Under the pieces are notes generated by a model. That model ran no database searches. It was not told the origin of the DNA and was given only the letters and a program-made list of their open reading frames with translations. The position numbers and the translations under genes are program-made. Positions 1 through 12,900 of a stretch of 64,000 nt of DNA are shown here, piece by piece. The first letter of the stretch is position 1. Each line of letters starts with the position of its first letter. The stretch comes from Bimastos eiseni (lineage: Eukaryota > Annelida > Clitellata > Crassiclitellata > Lumbricidae): the NCBI GenBank assembly GCA_959347315.1, contig OY365806.1:32976054-33040053 (forward strand), in the 5' to 3' direction.

Positions 1-1112
1 AATTTTTTTACCGTAAACTAGACTGTCGAGTTTCTTTAATGTTACTGTTAGGTAATGCAGAACACTCGTACCATGGTTTAGCTGTTAGAAATGCTTAGAT
101 TGCTTTCACTAAATATTCAGAAATTGTTCGATTTGCTTAATGAACAAACCGACGCTTTCTTTTTACAATCAGCCAGTCAGTGTAGGCCTATTGTTAAATT
201 TCTTACACTGATCTTTGTTCCAAGACGAAAAGGATCGGCGTTCTGATTGATAGGTGCTCTGATGACTTTCTGACATCCCACTTTGATTAGTTATATTAAA
301 AAATGCTGTTCCACATATCCATCAGTGTCAAATCCGTAGATTTCATGATAGAATACATTGTCTCTTAATATTTCTGCTTTAATGCTGCTTTTCATTGCAA
401 GTCCTATACTTTTTCGCAAAGTTCGTTCTCAGCCATTGACGTTTCCTAGACAGCATCGACTGATTATAGGCAGCTTCAGCGACACTGTCATGATCAGCGA
501 CACTAAAAACTTATTACACTGTCGCATCGTATCTCCAACCTCTCACCTGCAGAATAACTATTCAGAGGCGATTCAGCACGGAGATCCCAGAAGAGGCGAG
601 AAGAAACGCATTGAAAGAATGATAGGCCGATGGAGAGAAACCATTCGTTGGTGATGGAGGAGGGGAATTATTCCAAGCAGATAGACCCACAACGGCAAAC
701 GCTTAATGGGCGAATACAGTTTTAGTCTTGGGAACAAAAATATCAAGACGATCAACAGAGCGCAAAATATGAAGCTGCACAAGCTGCAGCTTTTGCAAAA
801 GTCAGAGATATATATCTCTGGGAACTGCCTAGCCCGCGGCTTTGGAAACTAGAAAGAGGATATTATAGTGGATACGTGCAGTGATTGGAAGCCAGTGCAA
901 GACTTCTAGCATATATGCGCAATGCAAGGGAGTCAGCGCAATGGGCCTAGCAGAAGCACATAAGACCGATTGAAGGGGAAAATACGCTGTTTCAGAGGCC
1001 CTTAAGAAGTGAGTTGAAGTAGGCTACGCGGGAACAAACAAACGCATGAACTATTTTATACTTGAATCGCTCTTTAAACAGTTTCTTTTATTATATTTTA
1101 TTTATTTTACAG
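1..1112. other. Upstream intron or intergenic DNA, no gene recognised
   Basis: No exon with a convincing domain or splice context was found on either strand. The sequence leads into the acceptor (TTTTACAG, ending 1112) of the first recognised exon, so it is probably an intron of the gene that ends at 2219. Short open frames here look like chance. Confidence 0.5.
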
Positions 1113-2219
1113 TTGACGTCAAACGAGACTTGTGTTGACGTCACAACGAACAAGGTCTTTCCAGTGAGCAACATAAAGGACGCTCCAGTCCAAGTCTATC
1201 CTTACTACGATCCGTGTACGTAGGCCTATCTAGGTCACAATCTAAATATGTAGGCTATATAACTAGGTCATGATCAAAACATTTACAACTGCGTCTCAAG
1301 CCTAATATTGCTAGGTATGAATATGCAAGCGTTTGTTAAAACTTTATATGTGACTTATCACGGTCCAATTATTTTTATTAATGTGTGCACCAGTATAGTT
1401 AGACAAAAGCATTTTATATGTGTATGGAATAATGTAACTGAGAGACTGGGTCACGGTCCAAGTTTCTTAACAACGCATAATTTGGTCACCACACAGGCTA
1501 TTTTTTCAACTGAGTGCAGATTAATATTATTCTCCCTAGGCCCTACGTGTACATAATTGGGTAACAATTTAGGGACCTATGCTTTTGGTGTTGCATCAGT
1601 AATTTGTGGATGCGACAGAGACTATATCAACTGGTTGTGTTAATGATGATCTTATTCTGGGGTTTTTCAGCCGGGGGACGAACGATGTTCTATGGAGCTC
1701 CACAGTCGCTTGGCCAGAACTCTGCCTGCTCTGAATGCCCAGAGTGTTGCAGTAAGTCACCAAATTGAGAGTCTTGTCGATTCATTTTCTAGGTCAAATT
1801 AAGAAAATACCTGATTCTTCTAGCCACGTGCGTGTATTCTTCCTCTCTCTCAATCATCTGCTTCGCTTGCATAAAGTTTCAGCATCACTCTTGTCTCACA
1901 TCTCACGTCTTCTAATCATAATTATCATCCGCCTCTCGCGCTCCTGCTTCGTGTATATTCGTGACCTCCGCCGTATTGAAATCTGCGCTCGATTTGTTAA
2001 CTGTTCTATTATGATCGCTACCTCAGTAGCCTAATTAAGAACAAAGGGTAATTAAGAAAAGTAAGTTGCGACTGATGCTGTACGAATAATTTTTCCATTT
2101 CAGTTGGCAAGGCTCGCATCACACCAACTCCTTCGCCAAGAAGCACGAAGTCAACGACACCTTCACCTTCCTATCAGCGGGCGACCCCTCCACAAAAAAC
2201 AAGCTCCACTACGAAGTAG
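1113..2219 (+). CDS. 3' end (three last coding exons) of an unrecognised gene
   Basis: Three exons join with consistent splice phases: 1113-1215 (donor GTACGT, phase 1), 1671-1751 (acceptor TTTTTCAG, donor GTAAGT, phase 1) and 2104-2219, ending in TAG. The joined tail contains VYPYYDPSGGRTMFYGAPQS, then a cysteine cluster SACSECPECC, and finishes as a Ser/Thr/Pro/Lys-rich segment (GKARITPTPSPRSTKSTT and onward), probably disordered. The agreement of phase across two introns and the continuous reading to a stop are the evidence that this is real coding sequence. No transmembrane segment is visible. I do not recognise the family; the basic S/T/P tail would suit a cytoplasmic tail or a phosphorylated C-terminus, but that is inference. 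The 5' part of the gene is outside the window. No clear AATAAA was seen close after the stop. Confidence 0.6.
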
Positions 2220-3061
2220 ACTAACGACGCCACTACATGAACCACATAAAATGTTTTCAGCTTGAGATTTCGTGTTCAGCTTCTGTTCTTTGGTCTGGGG
2301 TCGTTTAAAGAACATTAATGCGTTTTATAGCATAATCGGTATACACAGTGCAAATGATGTGTACTGTATAGGTAGCTTACATTAATAGGTTACATGCATT
2401 TACCCATTCATACATACATGTATTTTGTACATACATAAATGCATACGCGTTTTAGTACGTGTAGGCCTGTACATACAATCACCTAGCATAGTTGAGCCTA
2501 CAGGCAAATGTTTAGTTGCTTTATATTGCATTACAGTGCTGTATGGAAAGAGAGATCGATAACTGAGAGCAGTAACCTGGGATCGATTCTAATGTTTGGC
2601 TTAAATTCGTACCAACAGTCAAAGGGATTAGCATTGGTATAACCACTAGAGCTGTTTCAGTCCATACCCTCAATCTGGCCTGTTCTCTCATCACCTGTTG
2701 CAGTTCTCTCCTTGTTGACCTATAGGCCCACCTAAGGTACTGTTGTCTCCTCTTCAGTCTATACTGATCGAACGCTGCTGCGAGGCTAATTGTTCGCCTG
2801 CAACGTTTCTCTCACTTCTGTGCATTTATGGCTGGTCAACTTCATTGGTTACCTCTATATGCGTGCATCCAGTTTAAAGTTCTCAGCGTCGTCTTAAATT
2901 CTCAGTTGGGTCGTGCTCCAGTCTATCTTCTCACCATGGCGTCCTCTCAGATCCTTCGACCGGCTTGACCTTTCTGTTCCTCGTTTTAGGAACCACAAGG
3001 ACCACAATGGTTAAATCCAGATCCTTTACCTACATTCCATTCTATGGGATGGACTTCCCTC

Positions 3062-3137
3062 TTCTCTCTCTCTCTCTCTGTCTCTGTTTGTCTGTCTCTG
3101 TCTGTCTGTCTGTCTCTCTCTCACTCACTCTCTCACT
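3062..3137. repeat. (TC)n/(TGTC)n microsatellite
   Basis: Pyrimidine-rich simple repeat of TCTC, TGTC and CTCA units inside the decayed LINE fragment. Confidence 0.85.
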
Positions 3138-3793
3138 CTCAGAGATTGAAAGCAAAACAGACAGAAATACGGGCAGGAATTAGTTATTAGTCAATAATAA
3201 TAAAATGTCATTCGCAATTGTTTTGCTGTTTTTTTCTTTGAATTCGTCAACAACAAATGTCACATTTGTTAAACTGATTAGACATTAGAAATCAAGCTTT
3301 GTCCAACTGATTTGTTTATCGCCTCCTTTTTCAAAAAGAGAAGCAAATTCTATAAGTAAACCTGGGAGAAAATCATGCAGGTATTACCGTCATACTTCTA
3401 AATAACACTTTAAATACTTCGCTTTCTTAGTCCCTGCATATAATAGCTCAGCTGGTAGCCAGTCTTCTGCATCCACCGTGAACCACTCACCGTTCTCTTT
3501 GTATATCTCAAAGTTTACAAACTATGCAACTTTGCATAGTTTGGTCAACCTCCACGTTCGATACCTCTGATCTTATTATGCGATCTTATTTCAGGTATAC
3601 CTCTGAACGTCCTCCTCTCCGCTCATTAGACTGTCACGACCTTCTAGTACCTTGGCCTCGGATTGCTACAGCTCTGTATCATAAATGCTACTGTTGGTCC
3701 TTTGCTGTGGAATGGCATTCCAGCTATAACTACACAGGCTGAAATGTTATCTGGTAGCACTGCTGTTTCTGCTCGCTCTCTTAAAAAAAATGA

Positions 3794-3817
3794 TTATCAG
3801 AAAAAATTTTCTGATAA
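3794..3817. repeat. Short perfect inverted repeat
   Basis: TTATCAGAAAA (3794-3804) and TTTTCTGATAA (3807-3817) are perfect reverse complements separated by AA. It lies at the end of the LINE remnant, so it may be part of the old 3' end; no function is evident. Confidence 0.7.
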
Positions 3818-3860
3818 TAAAAAATCAATTCTTTTATTAGTTATTCAAGAATAGTTTTAG

Positions 3861-6800
3861 GTTACCTTACCGTTCATGCAACGGGGGTGGGAGACGCTCT
3901 TATAGATGACTGCCTAGGGCGCCGTGTTAGGCTACCGGAGGACTTCTTTGCATAGGCCTATGACATCCACGAAAGACCCAAATGGAAATATTGGTCACGT
4001 ATGAGAATATTATAAAAGATAAGAATATTTCAAATATCGAGTTATTATTGGCCCTACATTACTACCCTTCGCAAAAAGTAGATTCCCAGTGACATAGGCC
4101 CTATATAGATCTCGGCCATTTCAATTAATCTCATGAACATGCTACCAAACTTTGGTTCAGTGACATACCGGAAATTTGGATCCTTTCTCCAAATTTCTCA
4201 CGCCAGTTCACACAAAAAACAAATAAAAAATAATTACGAAACATGACACTCGATAATAGCGCTACAAATTTACTAGAGTTTATCTGTAACTGAATTTAGA
4301 GAACTGAATAAAACCTGAAGCTTGCCACTACAAACGGTTAGCCGGAATGTAGGCCTAATGTTGATATTACAAACCTCACATACTTGTATCTCACATAATT
4401 AAAGGGCTGAGTGTCTAAAAATTATGTAGCTATAAAGACTTTCGGGCAAAATTAAGGCCTGTCAGCAATATCACTGTCATACTTTAAAAAAAACACTTTT
4501 GACCTGTCACCGAAACGAACAGACTAATATAGCTAATTGGCTATTGCGAATTTGATTTGGTACCACGCCGGTGAAGCGCTGATCTTCCATGACGTGTTTT
4601 TTTGTGGGCGCTGCATGAGAACTTTTGAAGGATTGACATTTAAAGTAGCCTAAATTTCCCTAAAATGTACAATTGACATCAACGTGCGATGAACATATAT
4701 GGACGGAAATGGTGATGATGAAAATGTACAAAGTCTGTAGTTTACCTATTATTAAGATCATGTGCGACGAGTTGTTTTTCGAATAGCAAGCCGCTATACA
4801 CGCCTACTAAGCGCATCGTGTAGGCCTATAGGCCTATTCACTCTGCAGATTCAGAGTTCAGTCATCGATGTGTTAACACCTAGACCTATATAGGACTTTT
4901 CGCCCCCGTGTTTCATTGCTGCAGAGGTCGTTGTCATACGTCGATACGTTAGACAATGACAACAATGCGTTCTATCTTCTGCCTATTATGTACTCTCCCA
5001 TCACAATATCCATGCATCCAATGTGTCGAAGTATTGTACTATTGAATAACAACAACCAAATGTGCGTTCCACTGGTGTCTCGGTACGCAATTCCCCATGT
5101 GTAGACCTATAATAAGCCTACGCTCAACTGAATGTTCTCAAGCAACTGTTTAACTGATGATATGGTGCCTTTACTTTACATGTAGGCCTAATGTACAATA
5201 ACTCCTTTTTATAGGTGACCAAGGAAACAACTAAATGTCAGAATAGCGTCGACCATATTCGTATTTAATAATTTTAAAATTAGTAATATTTATAATATAT
5301 ATTGCCTCAATGTGAGGACCTCAACGTCTGTAACCCAGGAAAGATGACATCATTGCATGAGTCTGCACCAACTTTTAGCGAACGGATTCGTTACATTCGT
5401 GGACCTATTCGGTTTTGTAAGATACGAGTAGGCCATAGTTAGGGTGCAGGAGTATGCCCTACGTGCGGTCTAAGACATCCTAGACGAATTAAGTGTGTGG
5501 GTTATAACCACTGAAGTGGTTTCAATAGAAATAAAGACTCGGCTAACAGTTTACTCAAGGTGGGATCAATGGTGTGAATTATTTGTCTCAGTTAATAAGG
5601 AAAAAGACATACTAAACGCAATGATCTATATATTGAATGCCGTGAACCAAAAGCCCCGAAGCTCACAAACAAAAAACAAACGCTCTTATTATACCTCGAC
5701 TGATTTTCTGTTCCTTGTCTTTCTCGTTGTTCGACTCAAAACTCCACCCACCGTGAAATTTGACGACTATACAGAACCTAATGAGATTCATATGTAGGCT
5801 TACCTGTCGATTTTGTTTCCGATTAAACGCCTTTGAAAAATATTTTAAATCGTGCTAATGAGTTAATATCTTGTGCGCAAGAGTTAGTAAGTCGTGCGCA
5901 CGAGTTTGTATCTCGTACACACGAGCTATAAATATCTCGTTCGCACGACTTAAAATTGTGTTTCTATCATGTTCCTTAAGGGGCTCCGTAATTTTTATTA
6001 ATTGCGCTCGATTGCATCTTGTTAGAGTTTACGTAATTCGTTTATCATTTAGGTCATTCATTTAGCTGAGTATAACAAAAGCGTTGACCCATTTCTTTAA
6101 CAAGTGTGGAATTTCCCAGCAACGCATATTCTGCTAAATTTAGCACTGGTGAGCAGTGCGTGGGCGCGCCGCGAAGCGATTGCTGTGTGAATCATCCGCG
6201 ACGGCTTGCATAATTATTGTTCTATAGATCATGTTTGAATCAGGACTACGCAGGAAGACTCAACTTGAGGCGGGATGAATATTTGACGGAATCATTGTCC
6301 GACCATCGTGCAACATAGAAATAAGAATAAGAAGCAGTTACTAAAATCTCAGGAACGAAGCTACACTGGAACGGAATTAAAAGAAGCATATAAACCGAAA
6401 AAGAAGCGTCTGATGAAATGGATGGATTTATGTCTCAAAGTCTCAGCAACACAACGAAGGCATGGGTGATAATTATGGCTACATGATTGATTATTGCGCA
6501 GTTTTTCAGGTTTAGTGTAAAAGTCATTTTGTCTATGTAAGCCTACCTGCATGTATATATTTTCATATATGTATTTATCTGGGTAAAAATCTCCTCCCTC
6601 CGTACCTCCCTTCACCCATTAATAAATTCATCCACCATTCATCTATATGTACATCAATTCATTATACGATGGAGTGGATATGGTAATAAATTGATTATTA
6701 CGCAATTTTTTCAGATTCCGTATAAAATTCTGTCTGCCTCTCTACCTGTATGCATGTATATTATGTAAGCAAGTAAGTAAGTAAGTGTACTCTTGTATTT

Positions 6801-6906
6801 ATCTATGCAAAGATCCATCTATCCATCGCTCCATACATCCACCTATGGAATATCCACCCTTCGAATAATATTAGTATATTTCTATTATATATGTTATTTC
6901 TGACAG
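3861..6906. other. Intergenic DNA or first Fos intron, first exon not found
   Basis: About 3 kb between the LINE remnant and the first recognised Fos exon. The missing Fos first exon and promoter should lie here or further upstream, but no ATG-containing exon ending in a phase-0 donor with Fos-like sequence could be picked out. The stretch is AT-rich, carries several TAGGCCTA octamers (4350, 4821, 4829, 5183) and small GTAA and ATCC simple repeats near 6770-6850. Confidence 0.4.
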
Positions 6907-9900
6907 ATTCCTTCGATCACGAACCAGTGTATAACCGTCCCTTCCATTGTAGTTGCAACCTCCTCATCGTCCGCCCTTCACTTCAATCCGAATCGCACTT
7001 CTCAAAATCCCATCCACACATTTAGCCACTCCATAAAATTCCATCCATCTATTCCTCTATCAGCAGGTCCGACACCCCTACACGGGGTCAGCTCCTCGTC
7101 GGGGCTTCCTCTCTCTGTCACTTCCTCCTCTTCCCCGTGCCACTATTTCCCTTCCTCCTCAAAGGGTCAACTAAAGGAAGAGCGGCGCTGCTCTTCCATC
7201 TCCTTGTCTTCCTCCTCTGCTTCGGATAGCGATTACGACTCAGCGCCGCTGAAATCAAGCGCTGCGCTGCAGCGACGCAACGTTAACAACGACTCACTCA
7301 TGGCTGCAACCAACTACGATCCAACGGACATAACTATGGACAACGACGAAGCGCTTCTGTACAAAGAAGATACGAAGGTAAAGCGCAAACTACTTGCTAT
7401 TGTTAATGTGTATTTGTATAGCGCAATGATTTTAAGCAGAAACTTAATTTCAACTTAAAGCGCTCTACCTCACTATGCCCTACTTCACCTTACCTTGCAT
7501 AACCTGACTTTTACAGTTACCTTACCTTACCTTACCTTTAGTCACCATACCTTACCTTATCATAGGATACGTTACCTTAAATCAGCTGAGATCCGAAATA
7601 ACTAGACATACTTTATTTGTAATTTAAGATATGCTTTGTTAATTGCACATGCTCTGTGATTTTAATTAGCGATTAGCTTGTACTTTTAACTAAAGTTTCT
7701 CCACGACGATCAGACAGTGACGTAGATACATACAGATATAGGGTGGAGCAGAGGGGCGGTCGCTCCCTCTGAGCTCTTTCTCTAAAGTGCGGGTTCATAT
7801 GAAGCTGAGTCCATGGCTTCAAGCACCTTGTCCTTAATAAACATATTTTCATTCGTCTATAGGTCATATATGTTGTGTACACTGCTTTACTATAGGCCTA
7901 ATTGTATTTGTGTATTATGGTATACATTACAACAAATTTGGTTACAAGGTAACTTAAATAAGTAATTCCAGTTTTATAATAAATGCAAAACCATGCTATA
8001 ATGGAAAATTCTATGGCTTAACAGTAATTAGTACTGTAGTATTATATAGCATAGTCAGGTTTAACCTGACTATGGAGGGAGCGAGCACATATAAAGGCAC
8101 CACTTAAGCTTACAAGAACTAATAATTTCAATGTATCACATTCATATTGATTATACGCATTATTCTCATATTTCGAATGGAAACACCCAAAAGGTGGCAA
8201 CGCAACATGTACTGTATATTAATAGGTTAATAGTACTGTATAGCAAGTTGTAACATAACAATACAAACCAACCTATTACAACTTCTTCGTCTACGCTACA
8301 TTTATTTTCAGATCGATTATTCGTTATAATTGACTTCACTGGTCATTCGACTGTAGGCCTAATCAACATTACTGTTCCACCGAAATTGGGATGTGAACGC
8401 TCCTGAGTAGACAGAGCGTAACGAATCACCGACACGGTCGATTTGAGAATGAAACTACCATTCTAGGTCAAGTAGTTAACCCTTGATGGCAAGAGAATAT
8501 TGGTAGATATGGTTGCCTCAACAGATACAGTTCTATTTCTCCCTTTCAAATATCAGCATCCTGGACAGAATTAATTCTCAGTCAATGTAAGTCGAATACG
8601 TTGCTCGTCTAGCAAGCAATAATGAAGGCTTCGCCAGTGGGGGCTTGAATGCATGAACCAGAACCGTTCTGGTCCGTGCTTTTAGCCATTAAGCCTATTG
8701 GCGATATAAAAGTTCATTGTGTTCGGAGCGTTGCCCTCGGGGTAGACCGGAAACAAACGACGCTGCCTTGTCAGTAGGCACATTCTGTCCAAAACAAGCC
8801 AAATTGATTAAAAAAAACATTTAAAAACAAAATACGCGTAAATGAAAATGCACGATTAAAAGCCAATAGCTTCTGGTAATCTTGTAGCATTGTGGCGCCT
8901 AATTATTCGTCATTCCCCCGGCAGATAGTTTCATATTCTAACTGTCTGGATCAAATCATAGTCAACTGTTTGTGAGACTATGTGTTGTTTGAACACCAAA
9001 ATGCGCTTAGCAATAACTATTGGTCCATAAAATGATATTCTTACTTACTTGTTATGACGTTTCTTTAATAAATCCCTATTCAGTCACAGGATTCCGAAAA
9101 GGTATTACCGTTACACATACATTATACACAGTGGCGGATCCATAGGGGGGCGATGGGGGCGATCGCCCCCCCTTATATTCTTATATTATTTGGAAAGAAA
9201 TTTCTTTAGCGATTTTTACTTGGCTTTTGCAGCCCTTTATAAAGAAAGTATGCAATGTTAACAAAAATGTTCAAATTTTAATGTAGATATACACTGTTGT
9301 AAATTATATTTTGAAGTAATTTATAATTTATTATAGCAACAATCTATAATATTTTTTATTATAAACTGATATTAAATTAATAATACACAATTATTTAAAA
9401 ATTTTAATTTTAAAAGTAATTTGTATTTACTATTTATTATATTTTTAACTAACACAACATGGTGTTTGAAAACGGAAGTAAATTAGGTCTATTGAGCAGA
9501 CTGTTTAAAAGTAAGAATTTTAATAAAGTTGTGCGGTGCGTATTTTAAATCGGACTATTTGGATACCAATATATGACGTCATTTTATAGTTACATTACAT
9601 AGATTAAGACAGTAGAAGAATGATACTCAAAGAAAAAAAAGTAAACAAGTTTTACGATTTGTGGGCTTGCCTGCGGTTGCCACTAAAACCTAAAAATCGC
9701 CCCCCCCCTTACTAGATGGTCTGGATCCGCCCCTGCATATACATACACATATACTGCTCAATTCAGAAACGTTACGGAAGTTGGCCGCTCTAGTTGCAAC
9801 CAACTTCCGCAGGAACTGTGGCTTTGGCTCCGCAGTCTTCCTCTTCCTAGGAAACGACTGAAGACAATCTCATTTGTCAGGAGCGCCTCTAAATATCATC

Positions 9901-12900
9901 AGTGCTCAATTACAATATTATTACCAAATACAGAGGCATGAATTTCGACCAAACGAGCGTGTAAATAAGCAATAAACAATTTATAAGTAGGCCGGTCGAA
10001 TGGTTGGACAGACGGTCAATAAAGGGCGGCACAGATGAACAGTCAATGATTTCATGTCTTAAGAGATTCTAGCCAAGGAGTAGGGCCTACTGGTATCCAC
10101 TATAATCGTGTAGGCCGTCAAATATCTATTAGACCTATATGTACATGTCAAGGACGTGGACAGATAGGCCTATTACACATTAGGGGTTCATGTATAAGTA
10201 CAATTGATGACCTGTATGTAATTATAATTACTGTATTGTATTTGATAGGTCTATATTGTATAATGCATAGATTTGTGATACGATTGATGGTATACATAAG
10301 TACAAGTCAGTTGCTCTGAACAGCAGCAGCGGATTAACTGAAGCCCGGATGGAATGCTCTGCTCTTGTTTGGCTGATGATAGTACACGCACGCATTAAAG
10401 CCTCATCCCCGCTTATAATGTATACATACATCACGATTCATGCAAACACCAGAGACAAAAACCATTGTCCCACGAAACAATGACATGTCTTTGCGAAGCG
10501 AAACAGGTGAACACAAATGCAGACACGGACAGATGAACAGATCAGAGAACAGATACAAATGGAAGGACGGACGGACAACCTATTACATATACATAATATA
10601 AATTATATATGTCTAACGAAGGTATATATAGGCCTACAAAGACACACACATTACATGCACAGCATGCGCAACTACGCTATACAGAAGAAAATTAATTGCT
10701 GTCACAAGATTATGATGTTTATAATTGGTGTACGCTACATATGTAGCCTACGTATTATTTTTATTACACACATTGTGAATGCGAACAAGGTCACAAATTC
10801 AGGGCACCAGCTGATTCACGAGTGCTACGTCAAGTCGCAAGGGTCGTCCAAAGGAGTACCGAGCCCGGTCACCAGAAGAGGCAGAGTAAGCGGATGTCGA
10901 ATATAGCCCCCCTACATATAGCGTATATCATGGCCCCATTTATATGTTACGTACGCACTGAAGGGAGTGTTGAACGGATTTAGGAGATTTTGCGTACGGG
11001 TGCGTGTGGCGAGGGGGTCTCGACACAATGTGTAGGCCTACGTAGGCTAAGCAGACTAAATTCAAAATCATGACGCTCGCATACGCCTCTTTATATTCTA
11101 AATAGGCTAAAGTTGACATCATAATAAAAATTTATTTTGCGTACGTATGCCCAAGTCATCGGAGGTTAATACGATGTCTGTCGATGAAAAACAGGAGTCA
11201 GAATGGATGCCAGTTGTTAGCTGCAGTTTGTTTCAATGACTACAAATCGTATTTGAAACTGATGGAAACGGGAAAGTAAATGATTCTATTTGAAATGCAA
11301 CTCAAATTCTTATTGTTTATTTCAGTGTAGCATATAATTTAATTCTGCTCACATGTTTGACACCTAAATCTATGGAACATAAAAAAATAGTTCTATAAAC
11401 CAAATCACAGACCATGGGCTTAATTATTTCCGCTTCAGTAATTTTATATAGTATTAAAACTTGTCAAAATGCAAGTGTTAGTTTTTACTTATTCATAATA
11501 GGGCCTACAGCAAATATATATGCTAGCAAATAAGCGGTGACAGAGCAATTACCCCCCGGACAATACCCCTCGTACAAACGACTCCCGGATAATAACCCCT
11601 CGTACAAATAACCCCCGGACTATAACCCCGAATGGTATAATGGTAAGAATTAAGTAGAAAATATCACATAATTTAGTCTGCCGTAAGATTCAAATTATTA
11701 GATAGGTTGCAGATAATTGGCAAACATCAAACAGCAATTATGGTAAGACATGAGTAGGCTTATATCATATAATGACACTTTTCCTTTATATAGCCTTTGA
11801 GTCCACTCTGGGGGTGGGGGGCGGCGGTTATTTGCGTAAAGTCCAGTCTTTGTATGAAATGATCTGCCATACTGTCGAATCATGACTATCCCATGTTTGC
11901 TGATTATCCAAGCTATTTCACTTTCGAGAGATTTAATTGAATACTCAGCGTGAATGGTTCACTAATATTGTCCTAGAACCAAATAAGCTTATGATATTTA
12001 ACAAAATAAATAGTAATAAAATAAATGTCTTATAAATGCCTCGCTAATTAACTTTTGTAAAAGATGAGAAGCTAATGAGCTGTATTGTAGAGCATGGGGA
12101 TGGTTCACAAAATGTTTGAGGCACAAAAAGGGAAAATACGAAAATAAAATTTCTTGCGTATGTGTACAAGGATGAGCCAAAGGCCCCCATAATGGTTGAC
12201 GTTCTTTTTATCATCTGGCATCATTTCGCCATTACGGCCCTGTTAAATGACTGAAAATTAACTGTTCCCATTTTGTCTGAATCCTGAGCAGGCGGGAACG
12301 GAAGACGAGAGCAGGAAGAGGATTCGTCGAGAGCGAAACAAACAGGCAGCTGCTAGGTGTCGACAGCGGCGTCTTGACCTTACGAATCATCTCATGGCGG
12401 TAGGACCATCCGTCATCAATCAATAGCGATACCTAGTGATCATTGACGATACCACTCCAACTGCGAATCATCATCACACGCAGCCAAATTCGGCTATTAT
12501 TATTTTTTAGTTTCTAGATAGGCTTAAATGTAGTCAGTCGCTATGAGCTGAAATGACTTATGTAATGCTATGTATTGAAGGTTATTGCTTCGCGCTACAC
12601 TTGACTCAGCATCACTGAAAGCACGTATTTAGAACTTTCTTAAGTCTATAGGCCTACCGAGACTCTTTCGCTCTAAACCTCTTCCACTCTAGGGCTCTTA
12701 AATTCTTAATGGCTGTCCGACTTCATTGTGCACTTGTGAATTTTGTAGGGATCGAGGGTATTATCTAATTAGCTGCGTTGTATTATATTACAATAATAAT
12801 TATTAGATAGTTCTTTTGTTCGACTTCATTGTGCACTTGTGAATTTTGTAGGGATCGAGGGTATTATCTAATTAGCTGCGTTGTATTATATTACAATAAT

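Larger units (their letters stand above)
2690..3860 (+). mobile_element. Decayed non-LTR retrotransposon (LINE) C-terminal fragment
   Basis: The + strand around 2828-2935 encodes QLHWLPLYACIQFKVLSVVL, matching the post-catalytic end of L2/CR1/Jockey-type reverse transcriptases (family pattern LHWLPVxxRIxFK). After a TC/TG microsatellite, 3600-3780 encodes pieces such as LLVPWPRIATA and, in another frame, GPLLWNGIPA, corresponding to the family's usual end (LLVPRTR ... APxLWNSLP). Stops and frameshifts break it throughout, so it is a dead, 5'-truncated copy. Its boundaries are approximate. Confidence 0.65.

Noticed and set aside
7506..7560. TTACC pentamer run as a telomere-like array
   Set aside because: Only a few units, and not the metazoan TTAGGG repeat; ordinary microsatellite.
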